DNA of 64,000 nucleotides from SG8-41 sp036555615 (GCA_036555615.1 DATBKZ010000043.1:1-64000), one strand, 5' to 3'. Shown: positions 42,501-50,769, counted from the stretch's first letter. A program made the numbers and translations. The notes: a model not told the origin generated them from the letters alone.

Positions 42501-42982
42501 CGAGGGATTTCGGCGACACGATCAAGCGCACCCTCGATGAACGACAGGTCGATCCGAGGCTGATCGAGGTCGAGATCACGGAAAACTCGCTGATGAGCAA
42601 TCTCGAGGAGACGCAGCTCATTCTCAACTACGTGGGCGAGCTCGGGGTCGGCCTGTCCATCGACGATTTCGGCACCGGCTATTCGAGCCTGGCCTATCTC
42701 AAGCGCTTCCCGTTCGATGCGCTCAAGGTGGACCGTTCATTCGTGAAGGACCTCACCACCGATGCGGACGATGCCACCATCACCCGCGCGCTGATCTCGA
42801 TGGCGCATAACCTGGGGCTGAAGGTGGTCGCGGAAGGGGTGGAAACCGCGGCGCAGCTTGCATTTCTCGTCGAGCACGGCTGCGACGAGTTCCAGGGATT
42901 CTATTTCTCGCGCCCCCTCATTGCCGAAGAATGCGGCGCCTGGCTCAGGGACCGGCGCACGCTCGTGCGACCGCGGGGCTGA
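39512..42982 (+). CDS. PAS/GAF sensor with GGDEF and EAL domains
   Basis: 1156 residues, soluble, no membrane helix seen. In order: PAS (about 41-160), PAS (172-290), GAF (300-460), PAS (470-590), PAS (591-715), GGDEF (719-880) with intact RLGGDEF near 803, and EAL (890-1140) with EALLRW near 930 and the later motifs ENSLM, DDFGTGYSSL and VEGVE. It could both make and degrade cyclic di-GMP; which activity dominates cannot be read. The GTG start at 39512 has AGGGGAG 5 bases upstream; longer frames lack a site. Confidence 0.93.
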   Translation: MKNNSASEKTTHQAQQRPQRTPSRPPAQDFVERSRIWQALLESEDRYRAAFNHAPVGIMHTSIDDDRILRVNARLAEMLGYTEGELLGMSTAELRHPDDPGGNRHRNRAKALNGEIDTYSSERLFKHKDGSPLWVHRTVSLARDVSGRPLYFIGLIMDVSRRKEAEEVAARERALLRTIIDSLPDYIYVKDTAGRFQLGNAAWLKARGRIADEVIGKSVFELFARDLAVSLAAEDQAIVDSGTPLLDVEQRVVVRGRDGRLGEERWSSKTKVPMRDADGNVTGIVGISRDITERAVSARRREMEHAVTQVLAESATVDEAIPRLLRTICQAMSWAYGARWVGTHEGIYRAEYWADFEPEFDLADGALWRRQGVEGSMVLLHRAWQRKEPTWIVDLAHHETFRRAMSARKFGLHGAFAFPITAGGTVIGVMEFFGREARQPDEMLLSVARAIGSQIGQFIQRKEAELALRRSEERYRDVFEASPLPMWVWDDEKLAFLAVNEAAVSHYGYTRDEFLRMNVRDIWAPGEEVRYEESLRGRSQAHTLHLQRNHRTKDGRIIDVEVTARRFTLGGSTTWLTLVNDVTERKRAEAALLESEEQFRQLAGNIPEVFWITDVTQREALYISPAAEKLLGWPIPLLRARPRLLIEAIHKEDRRRVRDGRRFARDGGYDETYRIVRADGSMRWVRDRAFPVYDASGTVYRIAGITEDITDRKEAEERLMHLAHYDVLTSLPNRVLFYDRLKQALAQAKRNQWVTGVMFIDLDRFKNVNDTLGHAVGDRLLQQVSERLVASVRTGDTVGRLGGDEFAIVLLNLTNAQDANLVAQKIMASFKEPFRLTGVELFVTASIGITLYPDDSTDQETLIKNADAAMYRAKEVGRNSCRFYAPEMNARALELLSMENSLRRALERNEFVLYYQPKASVADGSIVGVEALLRWQHPDRGLISPEEFMSVLEETGLIVPVGEWVLRTVCDQIRAWQRAGIELVPVAVNCSPRQFATRDFGDTIKRTLDERQVDPRLIEVEITENSLMSNLEETQLILNYVGELGVGLSIDDFGTGYSSLAYLKRFPFDALKVDRSFVKDLTTDADDATITRALISMAHNLGLKVVAEGVETAAQLAFLVEHGCDEFQGFYFSRPLIAEECGAWLRDRRTLVRPRG

Positions 42983-43010
42983 CCCCGCTCCGGCGCGGTC
43001 GGACGCCCGA

Positions 43011-43379
43011 TCAGGCTGTCAGTATTGCCGCCGCCACCCTGCGCCCCTCGGTCGCGAGGATGTTGTAGGTCCGGCATGCCGCGTGGCTGTCCATGATCTC
43101 CACTCCGACGCCGGTAGCAGCAAGCGCGCGCGCGAGCGCCGGTGGTGGAAAGCGTTGCGCCGCGCCCGTTCCCAGAATCACGATCTCAGGCTTGAGCCGC
43201 TCGATGAAGCCGAAATCCGCCACCGTCAGCGCGTCAAAGCCGCTCACCTGCCATTCGATGACCGCCTGCGGGCTGACCACCACGCATTTTTCGTAGCGCA
43301 CGTGGTTAACGGCCACGAATCCCGTGCCGTAACCGGAGAACAAGTGCAGGCCCGCAGCCTGCTCCAGGTGCAATTTCAT
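43011..43379 (-). CDS. Mth938-like (DUF498) protein
   Basis: 122 residues of the Mth938-like family (related to mitochondrial assembly factor NDUFAF3). Typical segments are PQAVIEWQVSGFDALT, PEIVILGTGAAQRFPPP and GVGVEIMDSHAACRTYNILATEGR. The bacterial function is unknown. It is divergent from alaC across 72 bases. Confidence 0.88.
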   Translation of the reverse strand: MKLHLEQAAGLHLFSGYGTGFVAVNHVRYEKCVVVSPQAVIEWQVSGFDALTVADFGFIERLKPEIVILGTGAAQRFPPPALARALAATGVGVEIMDSHAACRTYNILATEGRRVAAAILTA

Positions 43380-43451
43380 AAGCCACTGATTTGCTTAAGG
43401 TTACTCGCTTCGCTAGAATATCACGCTTTTGCGCCTCGACTGGCAGTACCC

Positions 43452-44636
43452 ATGGAAGAATTTGCCCGCATCAAGCGCCTGCCGCCGTACGTCTTCAATG
43501 TCACCGGCGAGCTCAAGCTCGCCGCCCGCCGGCGGGGCGAGGACATCATCGACTTCAGCATGGGCAATCCCGATCAGCCCACGCCGCGCCACATCGTGGA
43601 GAAGCTGATCGAGACCGTGCAGCGCCCCGACACCCATCGCTACTCGGTGTCGAAGGGCATCGTGCGGCTGCGGCGCGCGATCTGCAACTGGTATCGGGCG
43701 CGCTACGGCGTCGAGCTCGATCCCGACTCGGAGGCAATCGTCACCATCGGCTCGAAGGAGGGCATCGCACACCTCGCGCTCGCCACTCTCGACACCGGCG
43801 ACACGGTGCTGGTGCCCAATCCGAGCTATCCGATCCACATCTACGGTCCGGTCATCTCCGGCGCTGACATCCGGCACGTGCCGATGACGCCCGAAGCCGA
43901 TTTCTTCGAGGCGCTGGAGCGCGCGTTCAAGGACACGTACCCCAAGCCCAAGATGCTGATCGTCAATTTTCCGAGCAACCCGACGACGCAGTGCGTGGAG
44001 CTGCCGTTCTTCGAGCGACTCGTCGGGCTTGCGCGGGAGCACCACGTCTACATCGTCCACGATCTCGCATACGCGGACATCGTGTTCGACGGCTACCAGG
44101 CGCCGTCCATTCTGCAGGTGCCCGGTGCGCGCGAGATCGCGGTGGAGTTCTTCACCATGTCGAAGAGCTACAACATGGCCGGCTGGCGCGTGGGCTACAT
44201 GGTCGGCAACCGGGAGCTCGTCACGGCGCTCGCGCGCATGAAGAGCTACCACGACTACGGCACCTTCACCCCCATCCAGGTTGCCTCCATCATCGCGCTG
44301 GAGGGCCCGCAGGATTGCGTCGAGGCCGTGCGCCGGGTCTATCAGGGGCGCCGCGATGTGCTGTGCAGCGGCATGAAGGCGATCGGGTGGAACGTCGAGG
44401 TGCCGAAGGCGACGATGTATGTCTGGGCACCGATTCCGGAGCCCTATCGCAATCTCGGCTCGCTCGAGTTTTCGAAGAAGCTTCTGGGCGACGCCAAGAT
44501 CGCGGTCGCACCTGGCGTCGGCTTCGGCCAGTACGGCGACGGCCATGTCCGGTTCGCACTGATCGAGAACGAGGCGCGCACCCGCCAGGCGCTGCGCGGC
44601 ATCAAGGAAATGTTCCGGAAGGACGGCTTGTCATGA
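43452..44636 (+). CDS. alaC: class I/II aminotransferase, AlaC-like
   Basis: 394 residues. PLP-dependent aminotransferase with the Schiff-base lysine K238 in FTMSKSYNMAGWR, NFPSNPTTQC and VHDLAYADIVFDGY. Relatives convert pyruvate and glutamate to alanine, and the gene is regularly found before hom and thrC in betaproteobacteria. Its stop overlaps the hom start (ATGA), so the three biosynthetic genes are coupled. Confidence 0.9.
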   Translation: MEEFARIKRLPPYVFNVTGELKLAARRRGEDIIDFSMGNPDQPTPRHIVEKLIETVQRPDTHRYSVSKGIVRLRRAICNWYRARYGVELDPDSEAIVTIGSKEGIAHLALATLDTGDTVLVPNPSYPIHIYGPVISGADIRHVPMTPEADFFEALERAFKDTYPKPKMLIVNFPSNPTTQCVELPFFERLVGLAREHHVYIVHDLAYADIVFDGYQAPSILQVPGAREIAVEFFTMSKSYNMAGWRVGYMVGNRELVTALARMKSYHDYGTFTPIQVASIIALEGPQDCVEAVRRVYQGRRDVLCSGMKAIGWNVEVPKATMYVWAPIPEPYRNLGSLEFSKKLLGDAKIAVAPGVGFGQYGDGHVRFALIENEARTRQALRGIKEMFRKDGLS

Positions 44637-45946
44637 GGCCGATCAACGTCGGGTTGCTGGGTATCGGCACCGTGGGCGGCGGCACGTTCACGGTTCTCGA
44701 GCGCAACCGCGAGGAGATTTCGCGCCGCGCCGGCTGCACCATCACCATGAAAATGGTCGCCGACAAGGAAGTGGACAAGGCGCGCCGCCTCGTCGGCGCA
44801 CGCGCGACCGTGACCGCCGATGCGCTGGAGGTCGTCAGCCACCCCGACATCGACATCGTGGTCGAGCTGATCGGAGGGACCACGGTTGCCAAGGATCTGA
44901 TCCTCCGTGCCATCGCCAACGGAAAGCACATCGTTACCGCCAACAAGGCGCTCCTTGCGCGGCACGGCAACGAGATCTTCGCCGCGGCCCAGAAGAAGGA
45001 TGTGATGGTGGCGTTCGAGGCGGCGGTAGGCGGCGGCATTCCCATCATCAAGTCCTTGCGCGAGGGACTTTCGGCCAACCGGATCGAGTGGATCGCCGGC
45101 ATCGTCAATGGCACCTGCAACTTCATCCTGTCGGAGATGCGCGAGCGCGGCGCGAGCTTCGAGGACGTGCTCAAGGAGGCGCAACGCCGCGGCTACGCCG
45201 AGGCCGATCCCACCTTCGACATTGAAGGCGTGGATGCGGCGCACAAGACGACCATCATGGCGGCGATCGGCTTCGGCATCCCGATGCGATTCGAGTCCGC
45301 CTACGTCGAGGGCATCGCCGGCCTCAAGCAGGAGGACATTCGCTACGCCGAAGAGCTTGGCTATCGCATCAAGCTGCTCGGCATTGCGCGGCGCAGGCCG
45401 AAGGGGATCGAGCTCCGCGTCCATCCGGCGCTCGTCCCCGCGCGGCGCCTGATCGCCAGCGTGGAAGGCGTGATGAACGCCATCCTGGTGAAGGGGGATG
45501 CGGTCGGCCAGACCATGTATTACGGGGCCGGGGCGGGGGCGGAGCCGACCGCTTCCGCTGTGATCGCTGACTTGGTGGACGTTGCGCGCATGCTCACCGC
45601 GGACCCCGAGCATCGTGTTCCGCACTTTGCTTTCCAGCCCGGACAGCTGGCCGCTACGCCAATCCTGCCCATGGGCGATGTCGAGACGCGTTATTACCTG
45701 CGGATGAAGGTGCATGACAAGCCGGGCGTGCTGGCGGACATCACGCGCGTCCTCGCGGACCTCCGGATCTCGATCGAGGCGATGGTGCAGAAGGAGCCGC
45801 GCGCGGGCGAGGCAGAGGTGGACATCATCATGCTCACCCATATGACCGTCGAGAAGAACGTGGACGCGGCAATCGCCAGGATCGAGAAACTGCCGGTCGT
45901 GGTCGGCAAGGTGACTCGCGTCCGCCTGGAAGAGCTGAACTCATGA
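44633..45946 (+). CDS. hom: homoserine dehydrogenase
   Basis: 437 residues. NAD(P)-binding GIGTVGGG (9-16), the substrate-domain signature IVNGTCNFILSEM and ADPTFDIEGVDAAHK, and a C-terminal ACT domain (LRMKVHDKPGVLADITRVL) that gives feedback control by threonine. It reduces aspartate semialdehyde to homoserine for threonine and methionine. Second gene of alaC-hom-thrC. Confidence 0.96.
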   Translation: MRPINVGLLGIGTVGGGTFTVLERNREEISRRAGCTITMKMVADKEVDKARRLVGARATVTADALEVVSHPDIDIVVELIGGTTVAKDLILRAIANGKHIVTANKALLARHGNEIFAAAQKKDVMVAFEAAVGGGIPIIKSLREGLSANRIEWIAGIVNGTCNFILSEMRERGASFEDVLKEAQRRGYAEADPTFDIEGVDAAHKTTIMAAIGFGIPMRFESAYVEGIAGLKQEDIRYAEELGYRIKLLGIARRRPKGIELRVHPALVPARRLIASVEGVMNAILVKGDAVGQTMYYGAGAGAEPTASAVIADLVDVARMLTADPEHRVPHFAFQPGQLAATPILPMGDVETRYYLRMKVHDKPGVLADITRVLADLRISIEAMVQKEPRAGEAEVDIIMLTHMTVEKNVDAAIARIEKLPVVVGKVTRVRLEELNS

Positions 45947-45986
45947 CGTTCCTCGCCCATCGCCGGTCGCTCGTCGCGCTCTCCTG

Positions 45987-47108
45987 ATGGCGCATTACAC
46001 CGGACTGATCGACAAATACCGCGACCGGCTGCCGGTCGCGCCGGATACCCGCGCCATCTCGCTCAACGAGGGCGCGACGCCGTTGATCGAGTTGCGGAAC
46101 GTGCCTTCGTTGCTGCGCAGGAAGGTCAGCCTCTACGCCAAGTTCGAGGGCGCGAACCCCACCGGCTCGTTCAAGGACCGCGGGATGACCATGGCGGTCA
46201 CGCAGGCGGTCGAGGAGGGCGCGCGCGCGATCATCTGCGCCTCCACCGGCAACACGTCTGCATCCGCCGCCGCCTATGCCGCGCGCGCCGGCATCGCCTG
46301 CTTCGTGCTGATTCCCGAGGGCAAGATCGCGCTCGGCAAGCTCTCGCAGGCGATGATGCACGGCTCGGTCGTGATCCAGATCCGCGGCAACTTCGACGAA
46401 GGCATGCGCCTGGTGCAGGACGTCGCCGGGACACTGCCGGTCAAGATCGTCAACTCGATCAATCCCTACCGCATCCAGGGGCAGAAGACCGTGGCGTTCG
46501 AGGTGATCGAGGCGCTGGGCGAGGCGCCCGACTACCATGCGCTGCCGGTGGGCAATGCCGGCAACATCACCGCCCACTGGATCGGCTATTCGGAGGCGGC
46601 CGGGGAGAGCACCCAGGCACTCAAGCCGGACGCGACCATGCGCAAGTACCGGACGCAGAAGACCCTCGATCGCCGCCCGATCATGCTGGGTTACCAGGCC
46701 TCGGGAGCCGCCCCGATCGTGCATGGCCGGCCGGTCGAGAATCCCGAAACCGTGGCCACGGCGATCCGCATCGGCAATCCGGTGTCATGGCAGCAAGCGG
46801 TGGCGGCGGGCCATGAATCCGGCGGATGGTTCGCCGCGTGCGCCGACGAGGAAATCTTGCACGTGCAGAAGATGCTGGCGCAGGCCGAGGGCGTGTTCTG
46901 CGAGCCGGCATCCGCCATCGCTCTCGCCGGCGTCCTGAAGGACCTCGAGCTCGGGCGGATCGGCGCGGGTGCCACGATCGTCTGCACCCTGACCGGGCAC
47001 GGGCTGAAGGATCCCGACGTTGCGATCGCGCAGAGCGCGAAGCCGGTTACCGCCGATGCAGAACTCAAGGCTATCGAGCGGGTGATCCGGGAGCGCCTCA
47101 AGACCTAG
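45987..47108 (+). CDS. thrC: threonine synthase
   Basis: 373 residues. PLP enzyme converting O-phosphohomoserine to threonine; lysine K63 lies in PTGSFKDRGM, followed by STGNTSASAAAYAARAG. It belongs to the shorter Bacillus-like class, not the roughly 470-residue class common in other proteobacteria. It begins 40 bases after hom. Confidence 0.94.
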   Translation: MAHYTGLIDKYRDRLPVAPDTRAISLNEGATPLIELRNVPSLLRRKVSLYAKFEGANPTGSFKDRGMTMAVTQAVEEGARAIICASTGNTSASAAAYAARAGIACFVLIPEGKIALGKLSQAMMHGSVVIQIRGNFDEGMRLVQDVAGTLPVKIVNSINPYRIQGQKTVAFEVIEALGEAPDYHALPVGNAGNITAHWIGYSEAAGESTQALKPDATMRKYRTQKTLDRRPIMLGYQASGAAPIVHGRPVENPETVATAIRIGNPVSWQQAVAAGHESGGWFAACADEEILHVQKMLAQAEGVFCEPASAIALAGVLKDLELGRIGAGATIVCTLTGHGLKDPDVAIAQSAKPVTADAELKAIERVIRERLKT

Positions 47109-47182
47109 GGCGCCCGCGCAGAAACGATGGGGGATCGGGGTGCCCCGCCCGCTGGGTCCGGCAGGAATATTGAAAGGCAACA

Positions 47183-47659
47183 ATGTCCGGGGCACAATGC
47201 CGGCTCTTAAACGGCCGACCGGAATTCACCGGGGATCCTATCCAGCCTTCAGGGACGGTTTTCGACATGGCATCGCCGAATCCAGAGACCGAAAGACACG
47301 TCGTATTGCGCACGCGGGTGGCCGAGGGTTATGAACTCACCCAGCTTGAGCTCAAGCGCCTGCAGCGCGTGTTTACGGACTGGTTCCCGGGCGCGGTATA
47401 CACGGACCTGACCCGTGACACGGTGCGAATTGACGTCGTGGTGAGAAAAGGCCGCCTCAGCGGCCAGAGCGTGTACAACGCCTCGTTCGTCAACCGGGAA
47501 GGCTCGGTGGTCAAGAATGCGGATTACGACGAGGACCGCATTACCGGAAAAGTCTGCGCCAACTACGACCCCCGGCGCAGCGGGTATTTCGGCAAGAAGG
47601 ACGGCTTCGATTACCGGACCGTGTCCTATACTCTGAGGCCGATGCCCAACCCCCGTTAA
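47183..47659 (+). CDS. hypothetical protein
   Basis: 158 residues from the ATG at 47183, which has GAAAGG 5 bases upstream; a second ATG at 47267 (MASPNPETERHVVL) would give 130 residues and is plausible. Recognisable secondary structure includes a helix-strand pattern (ELTQLELKRLQRVFTDWFPG, RIDVVVRKGRLSGQSVYNAS). No family is recognised and no signal peptide or membrane helix is seen. The stop codon lies in the first bases of hairpin-element copy D. Confidence 0.65.
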   Translation: MSGAQCRLLNGRPEFTGDPIQPSGTVFDMASPNPETERHVVLRTRVAEGYELTQLELKRLQRVFTDWFPGAVYTDLTRDTVRIDVVVRKGRLSGQSVYNASFVNREGSVVKNADYDEDRITGKVCANYDPRRSGYFGKKDGFDYRTVSYTLRPMPNPR

Positions 47660-47727
47660 AGCCGGGCGCTTCGCGCCGGTTTAACTCCGCGCGTTGGACC
47701 GGACTGCAAAGCAGCCGGTCAACGCGC
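47655..47727. repeat. two-hairpin dispersed element, copy D
   Basis: Hairpin 1 pairs GTTAAA, CCGG and CGC with GCG, CCGG and TTTAAC, with one unpaired G between segments. Relative to copy A the stem changes are paired (C-G to T-A and T-A to C-G), so base pairing is kept. Hairpin 2 joins GCGCGTT and GACCGG to CCGGTC and AACGCGC, capped by CTGC-AAA-GCAG. It lies between two converging genes and may end both transcripts. Confidence 0.8.
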
Positions 47728-47775
47728 AGTCTCAGGCAGATTCATGTGTTCCTGATTATCACCGATGGCGTCTTT

Positions 47776-48387
47776 TCAGCGACCCGTCATCGTGTTCGGC
47801 GGGCAGGCCCCGACGATCTTCTTGAGCTGCTCCTCGCGCAATGCAGGCGACGACATCTTTCGGGCCGCTTTGTCTGCGGCGGGGAAGCTTCTGGCCAGTA
47901 CGGCCTGGTGGACGATATTGGCGTAGGTTCTGTCACGCAGGGCTGCCGACGACAGGCTGCCCGCAATCTCGATTGCCAGTTCGAAATCGTGCCCATGCGC
48001 GGCTTGACTGACCAGCGCGGCATATCTGCTGTCGCGTTCGAGGCCGGAGCGAATTCTCCATGCTGCATCGTACCGGGCCCGTATCTCCACCGCCTTTCCT
48101 GCTCCATGGTCTAGACGATAGTAGCTGTCGTTCAGATACCGGATGATGTTCTGCTTCTCCTCCGGCGTTAGGCTATTCTTGAGCATGTGATTGCAGCGTG
48201 CGAGCTGGTGCTCCAGCGCAGGCAAGGATCGAACCAAGCGGTTCTCGCGGACGTAGACTTCGGAGCCATGGCAGCCCGTGCAACCCGCGTCATGCAGGCG
48301 TTTTCCGGCGGCGCTGTCGCCCGGCAGCGCGGAATGGACGTCAAGGGGCAGCAGGATGAGGAGTGATAGCCACAAAATGCGCTTCAT
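47776..48387 (-). CDS. c-type cytochrome with C-terminal helical repeats
   Basis: 203 residues. Signal peptide (1-19), then a haem c site CTGCH (C36, C39, H40) in a small class-I-like domain to about residue 90. Residues 117-186 hold two related helical units of about 35 residues (SRYAALVSQAAHGHDFELAI... and RTYANIVHQAVLARSFPAAD..., each ending SS..ALR). It is periplasmic, and electron transfer is implied by the haem; the partner of the repeat part is unknown. It starts behind GGAGGGAAAGC. Confidence 0.82.
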   Translation of the reverse strand: MKRILWLSLLILLPLDVHSALPGDSAAGKRLHDAGCTGCHGSEVYVRENRLVRSLPALEHQLARCNHMLKNSLTPEEKQNIIRYLNDSYYRLDHGAGKAVEIRARYDAAWRIRSGLERDSRYAALVSQAAHGHDFELAIEIAGSLSSAALRDRTYANIVHQAVLARSFPAADKAARKMSSPALREEQLKKIVGACPPNTMTGR

Positions 48388-48434
48388 GCTTTCCCTCCGA
48401 CCGACCGCGCGCCCAGCCGCTGGCCTCACGCGCC

Positions 48435-49280
48435 TCATTCCTCGAACCGCATCGAGAAGTCCGCCGCCTTGACGTCCTTGGTGAGCGCGCCGACCGACAT
48501 GCGGTGCACGCCGGTTTCGGCGATCGCGTGGGCGTTTTCCAGGGTAATGCCGCCTGAGGCCTCCAGCTCCGCGCGACTGCCCGCAATTCTTACCGCTTCG
48601 CGCATGTGCTCGACGTTCATGTTGTCGAGCAAGATCATCGTGGCGCCGGCCTCCAGCGCTTCCCGCAGCTGGTCCAGGCTCTCGACCTCGACCTGGATCC
48701 AATCCCCAGTATGCGCGAGCTCGCGTGCGCGCGCGAGCGCCTGCCGGATGCCGCCCGCCGCAGCGATGTGGTTTTCCTTGATCAACATCGCGTCATAGAG
48801 CCCCATGCGGTGGTTGGCGCCCCCGCCGACCCGCACGGCGTACTTCTGCGCAAGGCGCAGTCCGGGCAATGTCTTGCGGGTATCGACGATACTCGCCCGC
48901 GTGCCCGCGATCGCGTCCACATAGCGCCGGGCAGCCGTTGCCACCCCCGACAGCGTCTGGATGAAGTTGAGTGCGACACGCTCAGCCGCAAGCAGCGCGC
49001 GCGCGTCCCCGCGGACCGTGCAGACCCGCGAGCCGGCCGCAACGCTCGCCCCTTCCGGCACGGCCCAGACAATTTCCGCCGACGGATCGAGCTCGCGCAC
49101 GCATGCGTCGAACCACGGCTGTCCGCACAGGACCGCCTCTTGACGGCACAGCACCACCGCGCGCACCTGCCTGCCGGAGGGAACAAGCGGCGCGGTGAGA
49201 TCGCCGCTGCCGACGTCCTCATTCAGCGCGGCGCGCACGTTGCGCCGGATCTCGGATGCCAGGTCCATGGGATTGCTCAA
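48435..49280 (-). CDS. nadC: nicotinate-nucleotide pyrophosphorylase (carboxylating)
   Basis: 281 residues. It converts quinolinate and PRPP to nicotinate mononucleotide in NAD synthesis. Typical features are NEDVGSGDLTAPLV, ALNFIQTLSGVATAARRYVDAI, DTRKTLPGLRLAQKYAVRVGG, NHRMGLYDAMLIKENHI and EASGGITLENAH. Length is normal. Confidence 0.96.
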   Translation of the reverse strand: MSNPMDLASEIRRNVRAALNEDVGSGDLTAPLVPSGRQVRAVVLCRQEAVLCGQPWFDACVRELDPSAEIVWAVPEGASVAAGSRVCTVRGDARALLAAERVALNFIQTLSGVATAARRYVDAIAGTRASIVDTRKTLPGLRLAQKYAVRVGGGANHRMGLYDAMLIKENHIAAAGGIRQALARARELAHTGDWIQVEVESLDQLREALEAGATMILLDNMNVEHMREAVRIAGSRAELEASGGITLENAHAIAETGVHRMSVGALTKDVKAADFSMRFEE

Positions 49281-49329
49281 TAGTTGGCGGCGAGCGCTGC
49301 GGCGATTCTAGCGCATTGGAGGTGGCCGA

Positions 49330-49539
49330 ATGGACGGGATGCTGAGCGTGGTGTCGCACGGCATCGGCACGATACTCGGACTCGTGCTGATCGGCGGCTG
49401 GGAGTTCGTGAACGAGCAGTGTGACACGGACCTGCAGCGGGGCCGCGAGTATGCGCCCGGTTTTCTGCACATCGACGGCGGTGTCGGCGGCGGCGTAGCG
49501 GCGGGATGCCGCCGTCAAGTCCGGTGTTCGGCCCAGTAG
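49330..49539 (+). CDS. possible small membrane protein
   Basis: 69 residues, with GGAGG 8 bases before the ATG and a hydrophobic stretch at about 10-26 (GIGTILGLVLIGGWEF). The last third reads as low-quality sequence and overlaps the 3' end of the convergent gene. No family is recognised. The strong binding site is the main argument for it. Confidence 0.35.
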   Translation: MDGMLSVVSHGIGTILGLVLIGGWEFVNEQCDTDLQRGREYAPGFLHIDGGVGGGVAAGCRRQVRCSAQ

Positions 49540-50108
49540 ATCGCCATCACCAGCGCAAACAGAACGATCTCGGCGAGCGTCACCAGCAGGATGATGAAGG
49601 TGATGCGCCGGGCGGAGGGCTTCATCGGCACCCACACGCGCCGCATGTACCAGCGCCACGGCGCGCACCAGCCCCAGCGCAGGTCGCGCAACAGGTATTC
49701 TCTCAGCGCGACGCCCCAGGCATGCAAGCTCCGGTCCACCTCGGGGGTGTCCGCTTCGGTTGCTCCGGTGTAATCATCGGTGATCCGCAGGCGGCTGCCG
49801 GCATCCGCCGGAGCGATCTCGAAACGCGTGCTGCGCTTCACTCCGCGGTCGTAGCGTACCGTGAAGGCGCGCTCCGAGGCCCATTCCAGCCTGAGCTGCA
49901 GGTCGAAATCGCGCTGGTTGCTCAGATTGCGCATTGAGACCGAGAAGGCGCCGGGAGCGGTCTCGCGCCAGCGCCTGAACTCTAGGTAGGGATTGATGCG
50001 GTAGAGCCGCTCCACGTCGCGGAGAAACGCACCGAGCGCCGCGGGCTCGAGGGGAACCTCGATGGTGACCCAGGCTGCGTCGGCGTCGCGGGTTGCGGTC
50101 TCGCTCAT
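49515..50108 (-). CDS. SRPBCC-like protein with a C-terminal membrane helix
   Basis: 197 residues. The first 150 have the strand-rich pattern of a polyketide-cyclase/SRPBCC fold (VTIEVPLEPAALGAFLRDVERL, FSVSMRNLSNQRDFDLQLRL, GSRLRITDDYTG), and residues 168-190 form one hydrophobic helix (ITFIILLVTLAEIVLFALVM). No function is assigned. Its start overlaps the stop of the universal stress protein gene (ATGA), so both belong to the transcript that begins at the YeiH-type gene or close to it. Confidence 0.65.
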   Translation of the reverse strand: MSETATRDADAAWVTIEVPLEPAALGAFLRDVERLYRINPYLEFRRWRETAPGAFSVSMRNLSNQRDFDLQLRLEWASERAFTVRYDRGVKRSTRFEIAPADAGSRLRITDDYTGATEADTPEVDRSLHAWGVALREYLLRDLRWGWCAPWRWYMRRVWVPMKPSARRITFIILLVTLAEIVLFALVMAIYWAEHRT

Positions 50109-50569
50109 CCCGGGTGGGGCACCACGAGCAAGGGGGCGCCGAGCGCTCCGGCGAGCTTCTCGACGCGCATGCGCGAGCGCAACCCGGGCACGCCCTTCGG
50201 TCGCGGGGCGCCGATCACGACGCAGTCCGGCCGGAGCGTCGCGGCGTAGTCGAGCAACGCGGAAGACGGTTCCCCCAGCACGACCGTAAGTTCGTAACGC
50301 CTGCCGCTCGCGCGGACCTCGCGCTCGAGGGCGGCCCGGTGCTCCTCGATTTCCCGGGCGAGCTGGGACTCGACGTGGCGCCCGTATGCCGCGCGGGTGG
50401 ATGCGTTGTTGAGCCAGTCGTCGCCCATCATCCCCTTCCACAGGTCCGGAACTACCACGAGATGGAAGATCGTGGCGGCCGGCGCCGCGAAAGCGAGCGC
50501 GGCGCGCTCCGCCGCGCGCGAGCCGGGAGTCCCGTGGCTGGCGAGCAGGATGCGGTCGGCTTTCAACAC
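50105..50569 (-). CDS. universal stress protein family (UspA)
   Basis: 154 residues of the UspA fold, with RILLASHGTPGSRAAERAAL at the start and PDCVVIGAPRPKGVPGLRSRMRVEKL, then APLLVVPHPG, near the end. The ATP-binding GxxGxxG motif is only partly recognisable, so nucleotide binding is uncertain. It is encoded between the small membrane peptide and the SRPBCC-like gene. Confidence 0.8.
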   Translation of the reverse strand: MLKADRILLASHGTPGSRAAERAALAFAAPAATIFHLVVVPDLWKGMMGDDWLNNASTRAAYGRHVESQLAREIEEHRAALEREVRASGRRYELTVVLGEPSSALLDYAATLRPDCVVIGAPRPKGVPGLRSRMRVEKLAGALGAPLLVVPHPG

Positions 50570-50633
50570 GGCAAAAAAATCCCGGTGAAGCGCAGCGCGC
50601 GCTCACCGGGACGCGGAAGCAATCCTGGCCGGA

Positions 50634-50753
50634 TCAGACCAGGAAAAAGACGAGCGCTGCGATGATGAGCGCCAGCGCGAGCGCAACGAAGTCCTCGTGG
50701 CGATCGCTCGGGAATATCGTCAGCGCGGAACCGCGGTCGAACTTGTCTTCCAT
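50634..50753 (-). CDS. 39-residue membrane peptide beside the YeiH-type exporter
   Basis: An uninterrupted frame from ATG to TGA with GGAAGGAG 6-7 bases upstream. It has a polar N-terminus (MEDKFDRGSALTIFPSDRHE) and one C-terminal membrane helix (about 21-39, ending LVFFLV). It begins 17 bases after the exporter stop codon. Comparable small proteins occur next to this exporter family in other genomes as far as I recall, so it is likely a real subunit or regulator; that role is inference. Confidence 0.65.
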   Translation of the reverse strand: MEDKFDRGSALTIFPSDRHEDFVALALALIIAALVFFLV

Positions 50754-50769
50754 GGCGGCTTCTCCTTCC

